DNA of 64,000 nucleotides from Symbiodinium kawagutii (GCA_009767595.1 VSDK01012150.1:32439-96438); one strand, 5' to 3'. Counted from the stretch's first letter, positions 21,113 to 33,472 are shown. The notes: generated by a model from the sequence alone, not told the origin. A program made the numbers and translations.

Positions 21113-21180
21113 CAGCGCTGGTTTTCGGAGCTGAGCGGCGCGGTGGTACTCCAGCTACCATTGGGTTGCACCATGGCTAT
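21113..21180 (+). CDS. Candidate exon QRWFSELSGAVV
   Basis: Acceptor GCATTAG ends at 21112. Reads QRWFSELSGAVVLQLPLGCT. Upstream DNA is ACCATGATGAACC-rich. The 3' boundary is unclear; two MITE-like copies follow. Confidence 0.4.
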
Positions 21181-21251
21181 CCCCAGGACAGAGAGATTCG
21201 TCACAAGCAGTGGGAAGGGCAGATTGCAATTGTTCAACAAAATGAATCTGG

Positions 21252-21355
21252 TCGGTTTCTTACAATGGGGACCCCAAGAAATGGTTGGTTTATTACTATA
21301 AACGATGATTATAATGGTCAATGATAGGGGATCATCTAACCATAATGGTGAAACA
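21252..21355. mobile_element. MITE-like element, degenerate copy
   Basis: GGTTTCTTACAATGGGGACC, then ATGGTTGGTTTATTACTATA; the right end is decayed. It lies head-to-tail with the next copy. Confidence 0.55.
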
Positions 21356-21364
21356 ACTACTATA

Positions 21365-21471
21365 TTGGCGTTTCTCAAGCAATAGGGACTCCCAAAGTTA
21401 TGGTTGGTGTAGTAGTATAAACAGCTAATAGCGGATGATTGGGGGTAACCCTATGACTTGAGAAAGCACCA
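21365..21471. mobile_element. MITE-like palindromic element
   Basis: Left end TTGGCGTTTCTCAAGCAATA; internal TTATGGTTGGTGTAGTAGTA, then GGATGATTGGGGGTAACC; right end ATGACTTGAGAAAGCACCA. Confidence 0.85.
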
Positions 21472-21643
21472 ACATCAACAGCGCTTCAGTTAACCAGCAT
21501 CAGCCAAGAAGCTGATGGACAATGGGTATCAACCAGGGTATCAACCCATGCAAACCAGTGTAAACCATCCAAACCATTCTTGACTATTATCAATCACATG
21601 TCCAGTAGCAACCATGACAAACTGTTCCAGTATTCATGACTAG

Positions 21644-21732
21644 TTGGTGGTCTCCAAGATTTCATTTCCCCAATGTCTGGGATGGTTGGTTTGGAAAATA
21701 TTTTTCATGTAGGTTGAAACCACCAACCAGAG
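21644..21732. repeat. Second inverted-repeat family, CCACCAACCAG end
   Basis: Starts TTGGTGGTCTCCA and ends AATATTTTTCATGTAGGTTG, AAACCACCAACCAG. The right end recurs at 60262-60300 and 63179-63216, and in a weaker form at 60905-60950. Confidence 0.5.
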
Positions 21733-21860
21733 TAGTTGGCCATCATCATTACTTATTTGCGCTCAATCAACCGTTAATCAACCAGTATTAGCCATAGCCA
21801 TTCTTAACCATCTTTAGCCATTTATATTGACCATCATTCACCACAAGTATGGATAGCCAG

Positions 21861-21935
21861 CCATCCACGTGATGGTCAGCCGATCATGCAACACGTCTTC
21901 ACAAACCGATGCCGATGATCCTTCAGCACGAGATC
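21861..21935 (+). CDS. Candidate exon IHVMVSRSCNTSSQ
   Basis: Acceptor ATAGCCAG ends at 21860. Reads IHVMVSRSCNTSSQTDADDP. A stop follows at about 21940 unless a donor is used before it. It lies after an A/C-rich tract. Confidence 0.35.
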
Positions 21936-22501
21936 CAAGATATTAAAGATATACACAAAGGTTTCTTAACGGCGATCGATCATGCGGTTGATCTCTTGTC
22001 CAAATCCTTTGTCCAAATCGCGCGCATGAACTGATCATCCAGGATTCGCATGGCAATCCCTCAGGGTGAATTCCCCAGCCCTCACCGGTGATGCACAGTG
22101 CCATCGTTGGTTGATTCTTGTTGCCATGATTGACCATCAACCACAAGCCACTATTCGCACCAAGAATCTCTGTTCATTGACAGTATTAACCATTATTAAC
22201 GGCAATAACGAGAGTAATCACCAGTATTAAAAACTACCAACCAGTACAAGTCATGTCTCAGCAATTGATGGTATTAACCACTATCAGTGATGATCATCCC
22301 CTATTATCAGCCATTAGTCAAACACCACTGTTAACAGCTATTAACCAGTACCAGTCACATCAATCTCAGCAATTGATGGTTTCACTGATTCAGCATTGAC
22401 CACTATCAAGCATTATAAATCACCATTTTTACGCACTGTTTCTACCATATATTTTACCAGCCAGAACGTTCCACGGCACGCCGGTATCCTGAGCTCCGTA
22501 G

Positions 22502-22553
22502 GTGCCACCGGCCGAGCGGCGACGGATCCTGGAAGCTCGGCATTTCCGTGGTG
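22502..22553 (+). CDS. Candidate exon VPPAERRRILEARHF
   Basis: GC-rich island after TCCGTAG. The frame VPPAERRRILEARHFRG looks like a charged helix; two other frames are open across 22466-22680, one with WKLGISVVAVLGWAG. The exon is probable, the frame is not settled. Confidence 0.4.
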
Positions 22554-23388
22554 GCTGTGCTGGGCTGGGCGGGTCCAACGACGGCGTGGCCAAGGATGGT
22601 CATGGATGACCTGTACCCATGGAGATGCCTCCAAGGCACTGTTGATCACTTGCAGGTGCAACCCCTGGGGTCAGTTCCCTGGAAGATACCCATGGTTATA
22701 AGGCCTGCAGCCCGTAGGTGAACCATGAACCGCTGTGAATGTTGCCACTCAAGATCCCTGGACATGGCGCATGCAAACATAACTTGGGATGGTGTCAGTT
22801 GGGTCATTATCCATGTGAATTATACCAACATTCCACCAGAATTCGTGGAGATGTAAGCCAACGCCTACACCTAGGGACCCCCCAACAAATAAGCTGCAGG
22901 CTTGGGGTAGATGATGGTTGATTTTAGGCCAGCCAATAAGCCTCAACTTGGATTGATTATCATAGCCTCAGAATTTACCATTACCAGCAATTTTGATTCA
23001 CCATATTTAACTTTTAACTACTACTATGGGAATTGTAAATTCTGAGGTTACCAGCAATCGAACTTTTAGCTACTACGCACGATCAATTCGCAACTGCGAA
23101 CAACCATGCTCAATCATTGATAAACCATCAATAAATGATCAATAAACCATCAATGCCTGAACCAACCAGCTGCAGATGTACATACCATTGACCATCATTC
23201 ACCAGCTAGTTATAGCTTATAACCATTATCAGCCATCAAATAACCATCAACCAATCATCAAATAGCCATCACTAACCGTGTACCATCCACTGTCCACAAC
23301 CAACTTTCATCACCACTTCAAATCATCAAAACCATTCTCCACTCAGTATGACCATGTATGACCACTATCCCCAACATGTAACATATCC

Positions 23389-23470
23389 CCAACCAACCAA
23401 CCAACCAACCAACCAACCAACCAACCAACCCACCAACCAACCAACCAACCAACCAACCAACCCACCAACC
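23389..23470. repeat. (CCAA)n microsatellite
   Basis: CCAA tetranucleotide array ending 22 nt before the exon at 23493; it forms the A/C-rich 3' end of that intron. Confidence 0.97.
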
Positions 23471-23492
23471 ACCTCGTTGCTCCCGCGTGCAG

Positions 23493-23577
23493 CTCCAAGG
23501 AGAGGCTCTCCGAGGATCAGCGCCTGAAACTCGAGCGCTGGGCGCTCAGCGCACCCAAGCGCCGCTCCGCGCGGCAG
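23493..23577 (+). CDS. Exon [16 protein letters not shown]
   Basis: Acceptor GCGTGCAG ends at 23492; donor GTACCG at 23578. One leading base, then [20 protein letters not shown] and PKRRSARQ, phase 0 at the end. Confidence 0.75.
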
Positions 23578-26500
23578 GTACCGCGCAGGAAGGCGCCCCG
23601 TGAACCGCGGCGCGGAAGGAGCGATGGCTGGGGAAGTCGTGCTGAGCTGGTTCAGTTGGCCCAGTTTGGCGATTTTTGCGGATTTTTTGGGAGTTTTGGG
23701 GATGGTTTTTGCCAGGTGGGTGGTAAAGATTCGTGGTAGAAATCTGGTTACGGCGGGCTTCTTGTGGTAGATTCCTGGGTTTTTGTGCTTGTAAGAGCCG
23801 AAGAATGAATCAAATACTCTGACATACAGCTACCATGCATCAACTGATTTCCATCCCATAATGCCTGGATTCACTAGCTGCTCATGAGAGCATGGCTCAA
23901 AGATGGGATGATGGGGAGATTGGTGCATGGTGGTACATGGGTCCACAACATGAGCATCGCTTCACTATTAGTATGTCTCTCTGCACCTGTTCTTGTTGGT
24001 GCTGCTGCCTATAAGCCATCATTCGGCATGATTCTTGCCAAGTATATCATTATACCTAGTATTATTACATCTTACATCCACTACAAAGTTACCCTATCAC
24101 AACGAGAATTGTAAAATGAGCCTGTCCGCTATCAACATCGTCTATGAACCATCATGAGGCAGCATTGCTGTATGCCAATCCCATCGCAGGTGGTTCCGAA
24201 TCATGTCTCGCCAGGACTGGCGTTCCAGGAGTGTGCAGTCATCAATCGCATGGACGGCTGCGCTACGATGCGCGGGTGTCATGTTGGCCTTTCAGGTGGC
24301 CTGGTGGCATTGCATTCAGCGGTTCGGACCAGCCGTCCTCATGGCTCGGGGAGGGGCTACAGTCAGCATCTGCGCATTGTCTAAGGGTGCATCACCACCA
24401 CACAAGGCGATAAAAGTGTTAGAAGTTTCGTGTAGCGTGGGGCGGACTTCAGTTCAGAGGGGCTGGTCATTCAGGTCATCCTAGCTATCCCACAAAAATC
24501 ACGCTGCAGAAGTATGTATCGCAGACACACTTTATTTCATTGTAATCTTGATTCTTAGTTGTTTGTCGTTTAAAGACCCAACCATGACAGCCTTGCTCTT
24601 GGCGGGTTTAGATTCTCCAACTTACGATTGGTAGGACTCCACCCCCATGAACGGCTGCTTCCTAAATTGGTTTATAAAGCTAAATCAATTCTAGCAGGGA
24701 AAGTAGCCATTTTTGGAGAGCTCACGATGTAGGAAACACTCCAAACTTGAGTAGATTAACATGCCACAACTGTTACTGTTTAGTATTCTCTCTTCTTGTT
24801 TCTGTTTTCTGGTGATGGGCTGTTGACCTGCAGACATGGGAAGGTGTCCACAAAGAAAGACAATCACTTGGGATGGCCACTGGTACCACAAATGGATAAC
24901 GCCATTGTTGATCTGGTTCGTTGTTGCTTATCGCGCCCTTGCATCCACTATGAAGTTATTTTCCGTCATTTTCCATTACTAACCATTTTTTGGCAATCTT
25001 GACCGAGAAGAATTTTGGGGTACTGAAAAAGGGTGTTACCATTTTTAAGAAACATCAAAATCTGAGCATCAATTAATTCTCCACCAAGGTATACATTGGT
25101 TGTGAGAATTATTGGTGATTATTGGCATTATTTTTGACACTGAAATGTTACGACCCGGGCATACGTAGCCATCTCCAATAACCAATGACCAATAAGGACC
25201 ATGCTGGAACAGCTTGATAATATTCATTGGCTGATACCACGATCCATCCCATAACACCAATCACACCCTTGCTGGTTATACCAATGCTTATCGGATTATT
25301 ATCGTATTATTGGGTTATTATAAACAGTAGACTGATATTAAACTCATTTAGCTCACTGGATAGCTTCCAGCCACTAACTTGGATTTTTAAAGATTTTTGG
25401 GAGATGGGTTTACAAGTTTTTCTCATTGACGAATCAAGTTTTAGCAGTTGGGATCTAATTTCCAAGTAGCTAAGCTTTCAGCATCCACTTAGCCGCTTGG
25501 TTATTCCCCATATATTCCTACTTTTTAAGCCACTAACGCTTCACTATAGGACGAGTCATGCTCAACTAAACTACATCTTGGCATACCATGTATGAGCTTG
25601 TGAGCATACCCACTGTATTCTATTCCCACCACATATAGCTTATAAATTCCAGCTACTATACATGCGCACTACAAGCGGCCTCCAAGTTATAACCACAGCT
25701 GCGGGCCCCGCCACCCGTGGCGAGGCTCTCCACCCAGATGTCCAGCGACCTCTCAGCGGTGCTGAAGCAGCTGGAACTGCTCAACTCGGTGCGCTGGGGA
25801 TGTGGAGCCAGTGGTTGATCAGCAGGGTCCAATCTTCATGATTAACAGTGATTACTGGTGATTAAATGGTGCTTAGATAGTGGTTGATGATGGTGAATGG
25901 TGGTAAATAGTGGTTAGATAGTGGTTGGATAGTGGCTAGATAGTGGTTCAATAGTGATTTTTGATTGCTCATAGTGGTTGATAGCGGTTGATAGTGGTTG
26001 ATAGTGGTTGATAATCATGGCAAATAGTTTCTAGGAATTGTCCAATCATGCTTGAATGACGGCTGTTCCAACGACATCATTCATGGCTGATGGCTGGAGC
26101 CGGTGAGTAAGTGCCTGCACTGATGCGCTGGCACGCTGATACACCGAGGAAGCCACACCCAATGGCCCCTAGGATGGGGACTTTCTGCACTTATTGGTGG
26201 TTAAGAATGGTTTAGTTCTGGCCAATCATGGTTCGGTAGTGGTACATCAGGGTGGTTTACCTGATAATCTCATGGTGAATAACCAGCTGGTTAATGCCGG
26301 GGTGGCGCACGCGGCAATGATAGTTTAGAATGGTTGATGGATTGATGACAATGATGGGTTTATGTGTGTTTTGAATGATTCATATCAAGCGTCACAGACA
26401 CGGTAGACAACTGTCACCACTGGTGGTAAAATGGTCATGGACCTTAGTAGGAACGATGGGCTATGAGAATAAAGGTAGGAAACTCAACAACATTGTCAGT

Positions 26501-29500
26501 GGAAAGGAACTAAACAACAATAGGAATGTTGTGTAGCTGGTCGCCGGGTGTCCTTGGATATAGATAACATCAAAAGGCTACTACGGTACATGTTTTCCTT
26601 TTACCATTGTTGTTTGTCCCAAATAGGGCCATTATCCATTCTGTTCAACACTACTGGGAGTTTTGAGATAGCCTCTACATGGCAGACCAACCTTGAAGCC
26701 AAAAAATCAAACTTCTTTTTAGGTAAACCAACTGTATATGGTGGATTTACCACGCAACCAGATTCGTTTGCCAGAGTGGAGCCAGGTTTTGAGCAGCGAT
26801 GATAAGACCCAACTTATCCCGACAGAATCTGGCTGAAACGCCTCTCGAAGGAGAAGCGTTTGGTGCACTTCTGTTGGGTGATGTAGGCTTGGTATATGAA
26901 TGTTGGGAAATGCTTAATAGCGGATGGACAAGATAAATGTTGGGATATTTTTGATAGTGCCTGGCCAGTTGCCACCACTTGAGACAACTATGAATACACT
27001 ACACTTGTATGGCTGCGATCACTACACGGTATTTTTAGGTGTGTGAAATCCTTATCCACGTATCTTTGTCTCCAATTTTGTCTTCACTTCTGCTTTCAGG
27101 TTGGTTCTCCCCCCCCCCCACAGCATCGCCGCAGGTCAAAAATCGCTTTTCTGGCATGGTCCAACAGTGTTCTTGGCGCTGTGGGCCAGGCAGGGGCAGG
27201 TCAATCCAGAATTGATCCAGGCAGATTTAGTGATGTTTGGTATCGGCCTATACTCAGCTGGCAGATGAATTCACTGGCAGATGAATATCACTGTTGCTCC
27301 AATCTGTTTGTTTGAAACCGCTTATGATATCACTTGTAGCTTACTTCTTACACACACACACACAAAGAAAACCAGCATAGACCTGAACATTCGAACATGA
27401 GTTCTTCAATGATACTGTACCGTTTTTCATCTCAATCTTGGGTCTTGTTTGACTCGCACTAGCCGTCATGATGCCAAGAACGAGGCCAGAATACGTTGGC
27501 GGGAGTGGAATCCATTTATAGCAATAAATCAACTATAATTTCGGGGGTTCCCAATTTTGACAAACATACCATCATCATTCTGGTTAGTGGATCTGCCAGT
27601 TGTCGGGATCTCGAAATGCTGCTGTGCAACGCTGGCATAATCCCCACCGGCCCCATAAAGGGCAGTAATCGCCACTTGCGTTTTATTGGGTTCTAAACCA
27701 GAACAATTTCATTGTCACAATCTGAAAGTTTTGAGATTTTCAACCACAGTTGTAGACTGCACAAAAGTTTGTGAGTTCACTGTTGTGGTTGTCTTCAATC
27801 ATGCTATGTCGCAGCAACACATACACATGGGTCACATGGATAGACAGACAGATTAGACAGATTAAACCGATTAAACTGATTGAACAGATAAACCGGATTA
27901 AACAGATTTGATTAGATGACAGATAAACCGACAATTAGACAGATAAACCGGATAGACAGATAAAACAGATTGAACAGATTCGACAGATCAAACCGATTAG
28001 CCAGAAGAGACAGATTACACAGAGTAGATGGATAAATAGTTAGACATCCAGACATACATAGTTCATATGCACCCCATCCACCTGCGTGGGCGCTAACCAG
28101 GCAGCCTGGCCATGCGCGACTTCCGCTGGCACTGCTTCAGCGAGTGCATCCTGGCGGAGCTGCGACATCACGCGATGGATCTGGACGTGGACTGCGGTCT
28201 ACGTTTCGAGGTGCCACCGGGAGCCGAGGTGGCCATGGGTAACCATTGGTTAACGGTGGTTATGGTGGCCATTGCAAACCATATGTAATGCTTACTAGTG
28301 GTTAGTAGTGCTTGATAATGGTCAGTAATGGTTTAGTATTGTTAAAGCAGAATTTGTGCCTTATTCAACCAGTCTTATTCATTATTGATCTGTATTATGG
28401 ACGGTTACCATCAATTATACTTACTTGTATATATTGTTATTAAATCATTCAAAACACAATAAAGTCTTGATATTCATACAGGTTGATTAAACATAAACAG
28501 TCGGCATACCTCACAATTACTGACTATTCAACATTGTTCATGCTGAACTAAACAGTAAAACGATCAGATAAACCCATTTTTCACCATAACCAGCCATGAT
28601 AAACCACTCCCAATTAGTCATTGACCATGAGCAAACCACTTCCATGAGCAACCCACTTTCATTAACCAGAAGGTTATGAGCCATTTCACCAATGGTGATA
28701 CGTCAACCAAAACAGCAACGATTACATTAGCTACAATTGTCGACCATTGACCACGCATTATCAATCATTATCGATGAGACTTTAGCCATCATCAACCATG
28801 AATTAACCGTACAACTACCCACTGTTGACCATTCATAAAGCATTACATTATTCACTAAGCATTAGATATCAACCATTGATACCAACCACTACATTAACCT
28901 CAATTAAACATGATTGACAACCATTTATTCATTAGTTAGTCATTAACCAACCATTTTACCTATCAATTGATAATTACCAACCACGAATCATCCATTAGTT
29001 GACTGGCTAACAATGCTTAACAGAGAAGCATGATCAACCATTATTAATCATGGTTATTACCCATCATTATTAACCAATTAACAATTAAGTATCCATCAAC
29101 TAACCACCATCATTCACCTATATCAAGCATTGATCTCCAACCATTTCCATTGACCTCAACCACCATTCATTCACCAGTAATTAATCGACCAGCCGTATCT
29201 ATCATTTACCAGTGCTAATGATCAGCAAGCAGCATTATTGATCATTAATCATTCATGACGACCCATTATTGACCATAGTTGACCTTATTGAACCACTACT
29301 GAGCCAGTGAAAGCCATTACTGAACCATTATGAACCATATTGAACCATTATTGAGCCAGTAAAAATCATATTGAACCATCATTGATCATTGTTTATTCAG
29401 TCTTCAGCCATCATGAAACATCATCAGCCACCAGCAACCCATGTTCCTTGCCACTTCGCCAGGCCTTCGTTCCCAGCCACTTCCTGCTGGGCCGCCGCCT

Positions 29501-30413
29501 GGTGACGCCCGGCTTCCCCGTGACCGCCCTGGGGCTGCGCCGCGGCCGGGCGGCCTGGCAGGGCCTCCACGACGCCGTGGCGCCGGAGGTGGCGGCGCCG
29601 GTGCGGAGGAACCGGTGGACGTCGCTGAGACGCGAGATGACCGCGGAGGAGTTGAAGGAGATGAGTTCAGTTGGGGAGGGAGGTGAAGGTGAGGTGAAGG
29701 TGAGGGGAAGGTGAAGGTGAAGGTGAGGAGAAGGTTGGGAGATGAGTTGAAGGGGTGAAGCAATTGCAGTAAGTAATGAACCAACGAACAACACAAGCAG
29801 GTAGGAGGGCAATTGCTGCCAGGTGAAACCACGGAGGATCTATTTGCGATTCGAAAAGAGGATGACCACGGAATAGTTCATACGTGCTTGTGTTGTTCAG
29901 CCTGCTGCTGGTTCACCCCTACCAGCTGTCCCCCAGCTTAGACAGCGAAGCTGGAAAGGTCCTTCAGTGCGGGTTGATCGCATTGCCTTTTCCATTAGAA
30001 ATCGCCAAACGTTTCCTATTCTGGAAACTTCCGCCGCCGCCCCGCGCGGTACTTGTGTTACAAAATGCATCAAAATTGCAGGTCATTTCCGCATCCTGCT
30101 GGCAACGATCATGAGATGAATCAAATTTGTTTGTCATTTCTTCCTGTTATTAATTCGTTTGGTGGCGACCGCCCACTACTAAATGTTGGTAAAATTAATT
30201 TCGGTTGTTAGCCCACCGCGGTTTCACATTCCCACTTCGTGAGTCACCGGGGCGACGACGACGTTGTTTTTCGCCCGGGCACCGTCCCAGCGGCCCTTTG
30301 TCGTGGCGGACGGCGTCCGCCGGGTGAACGCGAGCGAAGCTCGCGTCACAGCGGAACGCTGGGATGGGGAGGTTGTCGAGTGGTTGGAGGACGAAGCCTT
30401 CGAAAGCGGATGA
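23493..30413 (+). CDS. Unknown gene, 3' end reconstructed from five phase-consistent exons
   Basis: Exons at 23493-23577, 25699-25792, 28101-28228, 29463-29657 and 30291-30413 join without phase conflict and end in TGA at 30411-30413, giving about 209 residues of C-terminus. The donors are GT, GC, GT and GA in order. The sequence is basic and helical at first ([17 protein letters not shown]), then mixed ([20 protein letters not shown]), then Arg/Ala-rich, and acidic at the end ([14 protein letters not shown]). No known family is recognised. The helical exons at 14.3 and 15.6 kb may be its 5' part, but intermediate exons are uncertain. Exons are 52-70% GC by eye against AT-rich introns. Confidence 0.7.
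23820..24480 (+). other. Intronic stretch with a candidate exon at 24209-24284
   Basis: After CTCGCCAG (ending 24208) the frame [20 protein letters not shown], then GVMLAFQ runs to a GTGGCC donor at 24285 and stays open to 24483 with a hydrophobic, membrane-like composition. It would need to fit between 23577 and 25699, whose direct join is already in phase, so it could be an alternative exon or chance. Confidence 0.3.
25699..25792 (+). CDS. Exon [16 protein letters not shown]
   Basis: Acceptor ACCACAG ends at 25698. Reads [20 protein letters not shown], then [14 protein letters not shown] donor (GCTGGG) at 25793 gives phase 1 and joins to 28101 as NSVR|SLAMRDF. A GT donor at 25789 is possible but breaks the phase of the next exon. 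Confidence 0.75.
25869..26015. repeat. Degenerate ATAGTGGTTG repeat
   Basis: 10-nt-like units (ATAGTGGTTG, ATAGTGGCTAG, ATAGCGGTTG) in the G/T-rich start of the intron. Confidence 0.8.
27510..27571. mobile_element. MITE-like element, right half
   Basis: TTTATAGCAATAAATCAACT, then TCGGGGGTTCCCAATTTTGA, then CAAACATACCA. Confidence 0.55.
27837..28030. repeat. Degenerate CAGATTAAAC tandem repeat
   Basis: Units of about 10 nt (CAGATTAAAC, CGATTAAACT, CAGATAAACC, CAGATTGAA) forming the A/C-rich end of the intron before 28101. Confidence 0.9.
28101..28228 (+). CDS. Exon [17 protein letters not shown]
   Basis: Acceptor CTAACCAG ends at 28100; donor GTGGCC at 28229. Two leading bases, then [20 protein letters not shown] and [21 protein letters not shown], phase 0 at the end. 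A second frame is open but has poor composition and does not fit the phase. Confidence 0.75.
29463..29657 (+). CDS. Exon [17 protein letters not shown]
   Basis: Acceptor TTCGCCAG ends at 29462. 65 codons, strongly GC-rich: [19 protein letters not shown], later [17 protein letters not shown]. The GA-type donor (GAGATG) at 29658 keeps phase 0 for the terminal exon. Antisense ORFs rich in Pro/Ser/Arg are shadows. Confidence 0.7.
29683..29735. repeat. GGTGAA repeat
   Basis: GGTGAA/GGTGAGG units at the G-rich 5' end of the last intron of the unknown gene. Confidence 0.85.
29777..29831. repeat. Dispersed repeat shared with 31421-31485
   Basis: GAACAAC, CAAGCAG, GTAGGAGGGCAATTGCTGCC and AGGTGAAACCA occur in the same order at 31421-31485, which has about 10 extra bases. 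Confidence 0.7.
30291..30413 (+). CDS. Terminal exon, acidic C-terminus, TGA
   Basis: Acceptor CGTCCCAG ends at 30290. 40 residues plus stop: [20 protein letters not shown], then [20 protein letters not shown]. An in-frame stop upstream at 30240 confirms that an acceptor is needed. Codon choice and composition look fully coding. Confidence 0.75.
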   Translation, partial: RPFVVADGVRRVNASEARVTAERWDGEVVEWLEDEAFESG

Positions 30414-32512
30414 CGAAGTCCTGCAGGGCGATGACGAAATCCTTGAGTCATGATTGCTGAATGCAATCTCCCGGATGTGTTTATTGTTGTAAAGAGCTGA
30501 ATGTGTTGTTCATTGTCTTTGTTTTTTGCATGTACCAAATGTATTTTCTCAGCAGCGCGGAGCCGTATGCAACCGCATATATTGAAGATTTGATGGTTCG
30601 GTAATTTAACAACTGGTGAGCAATTGGTGCACGTGAACAGCATGCGCGCCACCTTTTCTTGAACCCTGAGCCAAAAGGAAGCAACATGATGAGCCTGAAC
30701 CGGCGTGATTTCGGTTGAAGGTTGGTGTAAGGTAGCAACCGAGTGACTTCAGAGGAAGAGTGGAATGTTTGTGGAGCTCTTACATCGGAAGAAATGTGAA
30801 GGAGCGCTATGTGCTCGTATTCCATCAAGTTTCATTTCCATGGCGTTTTAATTTGCGCGTTGATTTTGTCGTTTGGCGGTCAGCTCTGGTGATGTCCAGT
30901 TGTGTCTAATGAGGCGCCCGTGTAGCAAACAGATATGCACGATGCAGGTTATGCCCGTGACGGTCTCCAGGTCAGCCATTGTAATGCCGGCCCGGCTGCG
31001 GCGAACTTGGCCCAAAGTTTCTCCAGGGGGCCCATTTGGCGCCGCTCCATTTTGCAAGTCGTGCGTGAAATCAGATGTGCATGTGCATTGCCGCATGTTC
31101 ACCAGTGCTGGGTTTGTTGTAATTTCAATCGCCCAGTGGACGTTCATGTTCAACAGCACGGAGCGCCCCATGCAACCAAGTCATCATTGGATGTTCAAGT
31201 CTGCGCACGCGTCTGTATGCAGTAGCATGCATGCATGTTGTGCTCGCAATCCCAGAATTTCGAAGCATTTCTGTGGAGTTTGGGTTTGCGCGTCTTTGGG
31301 CCCTTGGGTGGCGTCCATGGGTTCTTTGCGCTGGAGCGAAGACGAGCCAATTTGCAGGTGGGTGAACCACGGGCAAACCAAGCGACCCAGTAGCTTAATG
31401 GTGGTAGATGGGCGAACCAGGAGCAAGGCGAACAACGCAAGCAGATAGGAGCAGGTAGGAGGGCAACTGCAGCCAGGTGAAACCAAGCAGGTAGGTAGCC
31501 ATCGAAGCAACCAGGTGGGTGAATGGCAGCTTGATCGTGAATGAATGGTAAATGATCATGATAACTATTGGTTGAGCGACCAAGTAGACTAATGATGGTA
31601 GATGAGGAGTAATGATGGCAAGTAATGGTGCACAAACAGCCAAGTAGGGTAACAAATGGTTGGTGATGATGGTGAGAAATGGTGACCGCCAACCACCAAG
31701 CAACTGACCGAGTTACCAACCTTCCAACCATGGGCGTTTATTGAATGTTTGAGTAAAAACAAACAAACAGGTAAGTTTCTGCCAAGTAATCGGCTATCCA
31801 ACATAGTTTACTTCTGTGCCAACCGACCCATGCTTTCCATTACCAATCCTTAGGAATGATCATTGACCGTCCACCCTAGCCACGATGAATTCTCAACCTG
31901 AACCAACGACGGCCGCTGCAACAGGAGACGTGGCAGAGGATTCGCCAGGTCTATTCCTCCATGTCCACTGCGGCCGGTCAAAGTCGCAAGAGGTGGAAAA
32001 GGGCTGGGGACAACGCCGCCTGCTCTTGGCGAATTTGATATGGTTGTACATCCGTGCAATTCTTTGGCAATCCCACTACGTCTGATTGATAACCGCTACA
32101 ATATCATCATTATCAACCATTGCTTATGGCATTTTCCCTATTCTTCTTGATGATTTTCCTCTAATATCAAGCACTAAGGACAGCTCATTAACCCTTAGTA
32201 TCTATGATTCTCCCCCTCATTGACCCTAATGGTCAGTAGTTAAAAAATAATTGTCTATGTTTTATTTTATCGCTCAAAATTATAAGCACTGTTAATACGA
32301 CCTTCGGTCATTTATTCCTATCATTTACTTTTCTGATTCCGTTAATATTGATTGAAGTAATTCTAATCACTATCAGTGATTCAAAACCCCCCTCAACCAC
32401 GATTTTAACCATTATCAATCACTATGAATTAAAATTATTCTATATAGACCACTTTCATAACCATCCCTTAACCATCAACCACTCCGAAACATGAAACGCT
32501 TTCGATCACCAG
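30414..32512. other. Likely intergenic stretch, unresolved ORFs
   Basis: Higher-complexity DNA at 30480-31450 has overlapping open frames on both strands. The minus-strand frame 30848-31171 (for example NVHWAIEITTNPALVNMRQ) reads more like protein than the 191-codon + frame, but neither has supporting motifs or splice logic. 31485-31690 carries CCAAGTAG-like degenerate repeats; 32100-32500 is AT-rich ACCAT-type DNA. Confidence 0.4.
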
Positions 32513-32642
32513 GTTGGCGGCTCAGCTGTCCACGTTGGAGCGCCACTTCCTTCAGCGGCAGTCCCACGATGATGGTCCCGAACGTCGCGTTCGCCGACCG
32601 AAAACGTTTGAGGCACCGGGGGGGTACGGCTGGATGTGCAGC
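32513..32642 (+). CDS. Exon LAAQLSTLERHFLQRQS
   Basis: Acceptor GATCACCAG ends at 32512. Reads LAAQLSTLERHFLQRQSHDD, then VRRPKTFEAPGGYGWMCS. A stop follows at 32649, so a donor is needed: GC at 32643 (phase 0, fits the next exon) or GT at 32647. Flanks switch from ACCAT- to ATGGT-rich. Unknown function. Confidence 0.65.
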
Positions 32643-32789
32643 GCGGGTTAGCTCACCATGGTTAGTTACGCCCTATAAGGTCGGTTAAAACCCTCAGAAA
32701 CCATGGGAATTGTGCCCACAACACCGAGCTGTGGGGGTGCAGATCCAATGCCATGAGCGACACGGTCAGTGATGGTTGTTGTCTCTTAT

Positions 32790-32891
32790 GGGGATTTCTC
32801 AAAATATGAGACCTCAAAAATGGTTGCTTTGATACTATAGATGGTTGATAAAGTGGATGATTTGGGGTACCCCTAGTTTGAGAAACCACCA
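32790..32891. mobile_element. MITE-like palindromic element
   Basis: GGATTTCTCAAAATATGAGA, internal AATGGTTGCTTTGATACTAT, then GATGATTTGGGGTACCCC and GTTTGAGAAACCACCA. Confidence 0.8.
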
Positions 32892-33387
32892 GATGGTGCT
32901 TAGTGATTGTCCGTGATGGTTGATGATGATGGTTGATGATGATGGTGGATGATGATGGTTGATGATGATCGTTGATGATGATGGTTGGTGAGTGAAAAGA
33001 ATTATTGATGATGAGTAATACCGGTAAATGGTGTAGCAACGACGACATTTCAGTCATGGTATAAAACAAACATGTCACGTGATGATTAATTTTGGATATT
33101 TGATGATGGCCAATGATGGTTTTTCATGGGCTTTGATGGCAACAATGATTAATCTCACTTGATGAGAAAACTGACGACCGCATATGTCATGTTGAATGAA
33201 CCACGTGATCTGGAGCTATCCAACTCTTCCACATACTTGGTGAAACGGATCTTGATCACTTTTGTGAAAGAATCTTGATCACCCATACAGATCCTTTGTG
33301 ATTCAATCAACATGGGTCAAGATTCACAATGATCCACAACGCCTCTTGATTCATAAAAGATTTGTATTAATCCAACATGCTGTGATG

Positions 33388-33472
33388 TGTTAATCCTTCA
33401 TTAATCAACTTTAAGCAACACATCATCTTTTGTTAATCCCTTATTAATCAACATTAGGCAACACATCACCAA
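33388..33472. repeat. 46-bp imperfect tandem duplication
   Basis: GTTAATCCTTCATTAATCAA...GCAACACATCATC at 33388-33426 repeats with a few changes at 33434-33472. Confidence 0.85.

Noticed and set aside
24703..24725. GTAGCCATTTTTGG, resembling part of the dinoflagellate spliced leader
   Set aside because: Only about 11 consecutive bases match what I know of the leader, and the rest diverges; chance in AT-rich DNA is likely.
23389..28030. CRISPR-like arrays among the regular repeats
   Set aside because: The repeats are contiguous simple or degenerate units without unique spacers, and the context is eukaryotic.
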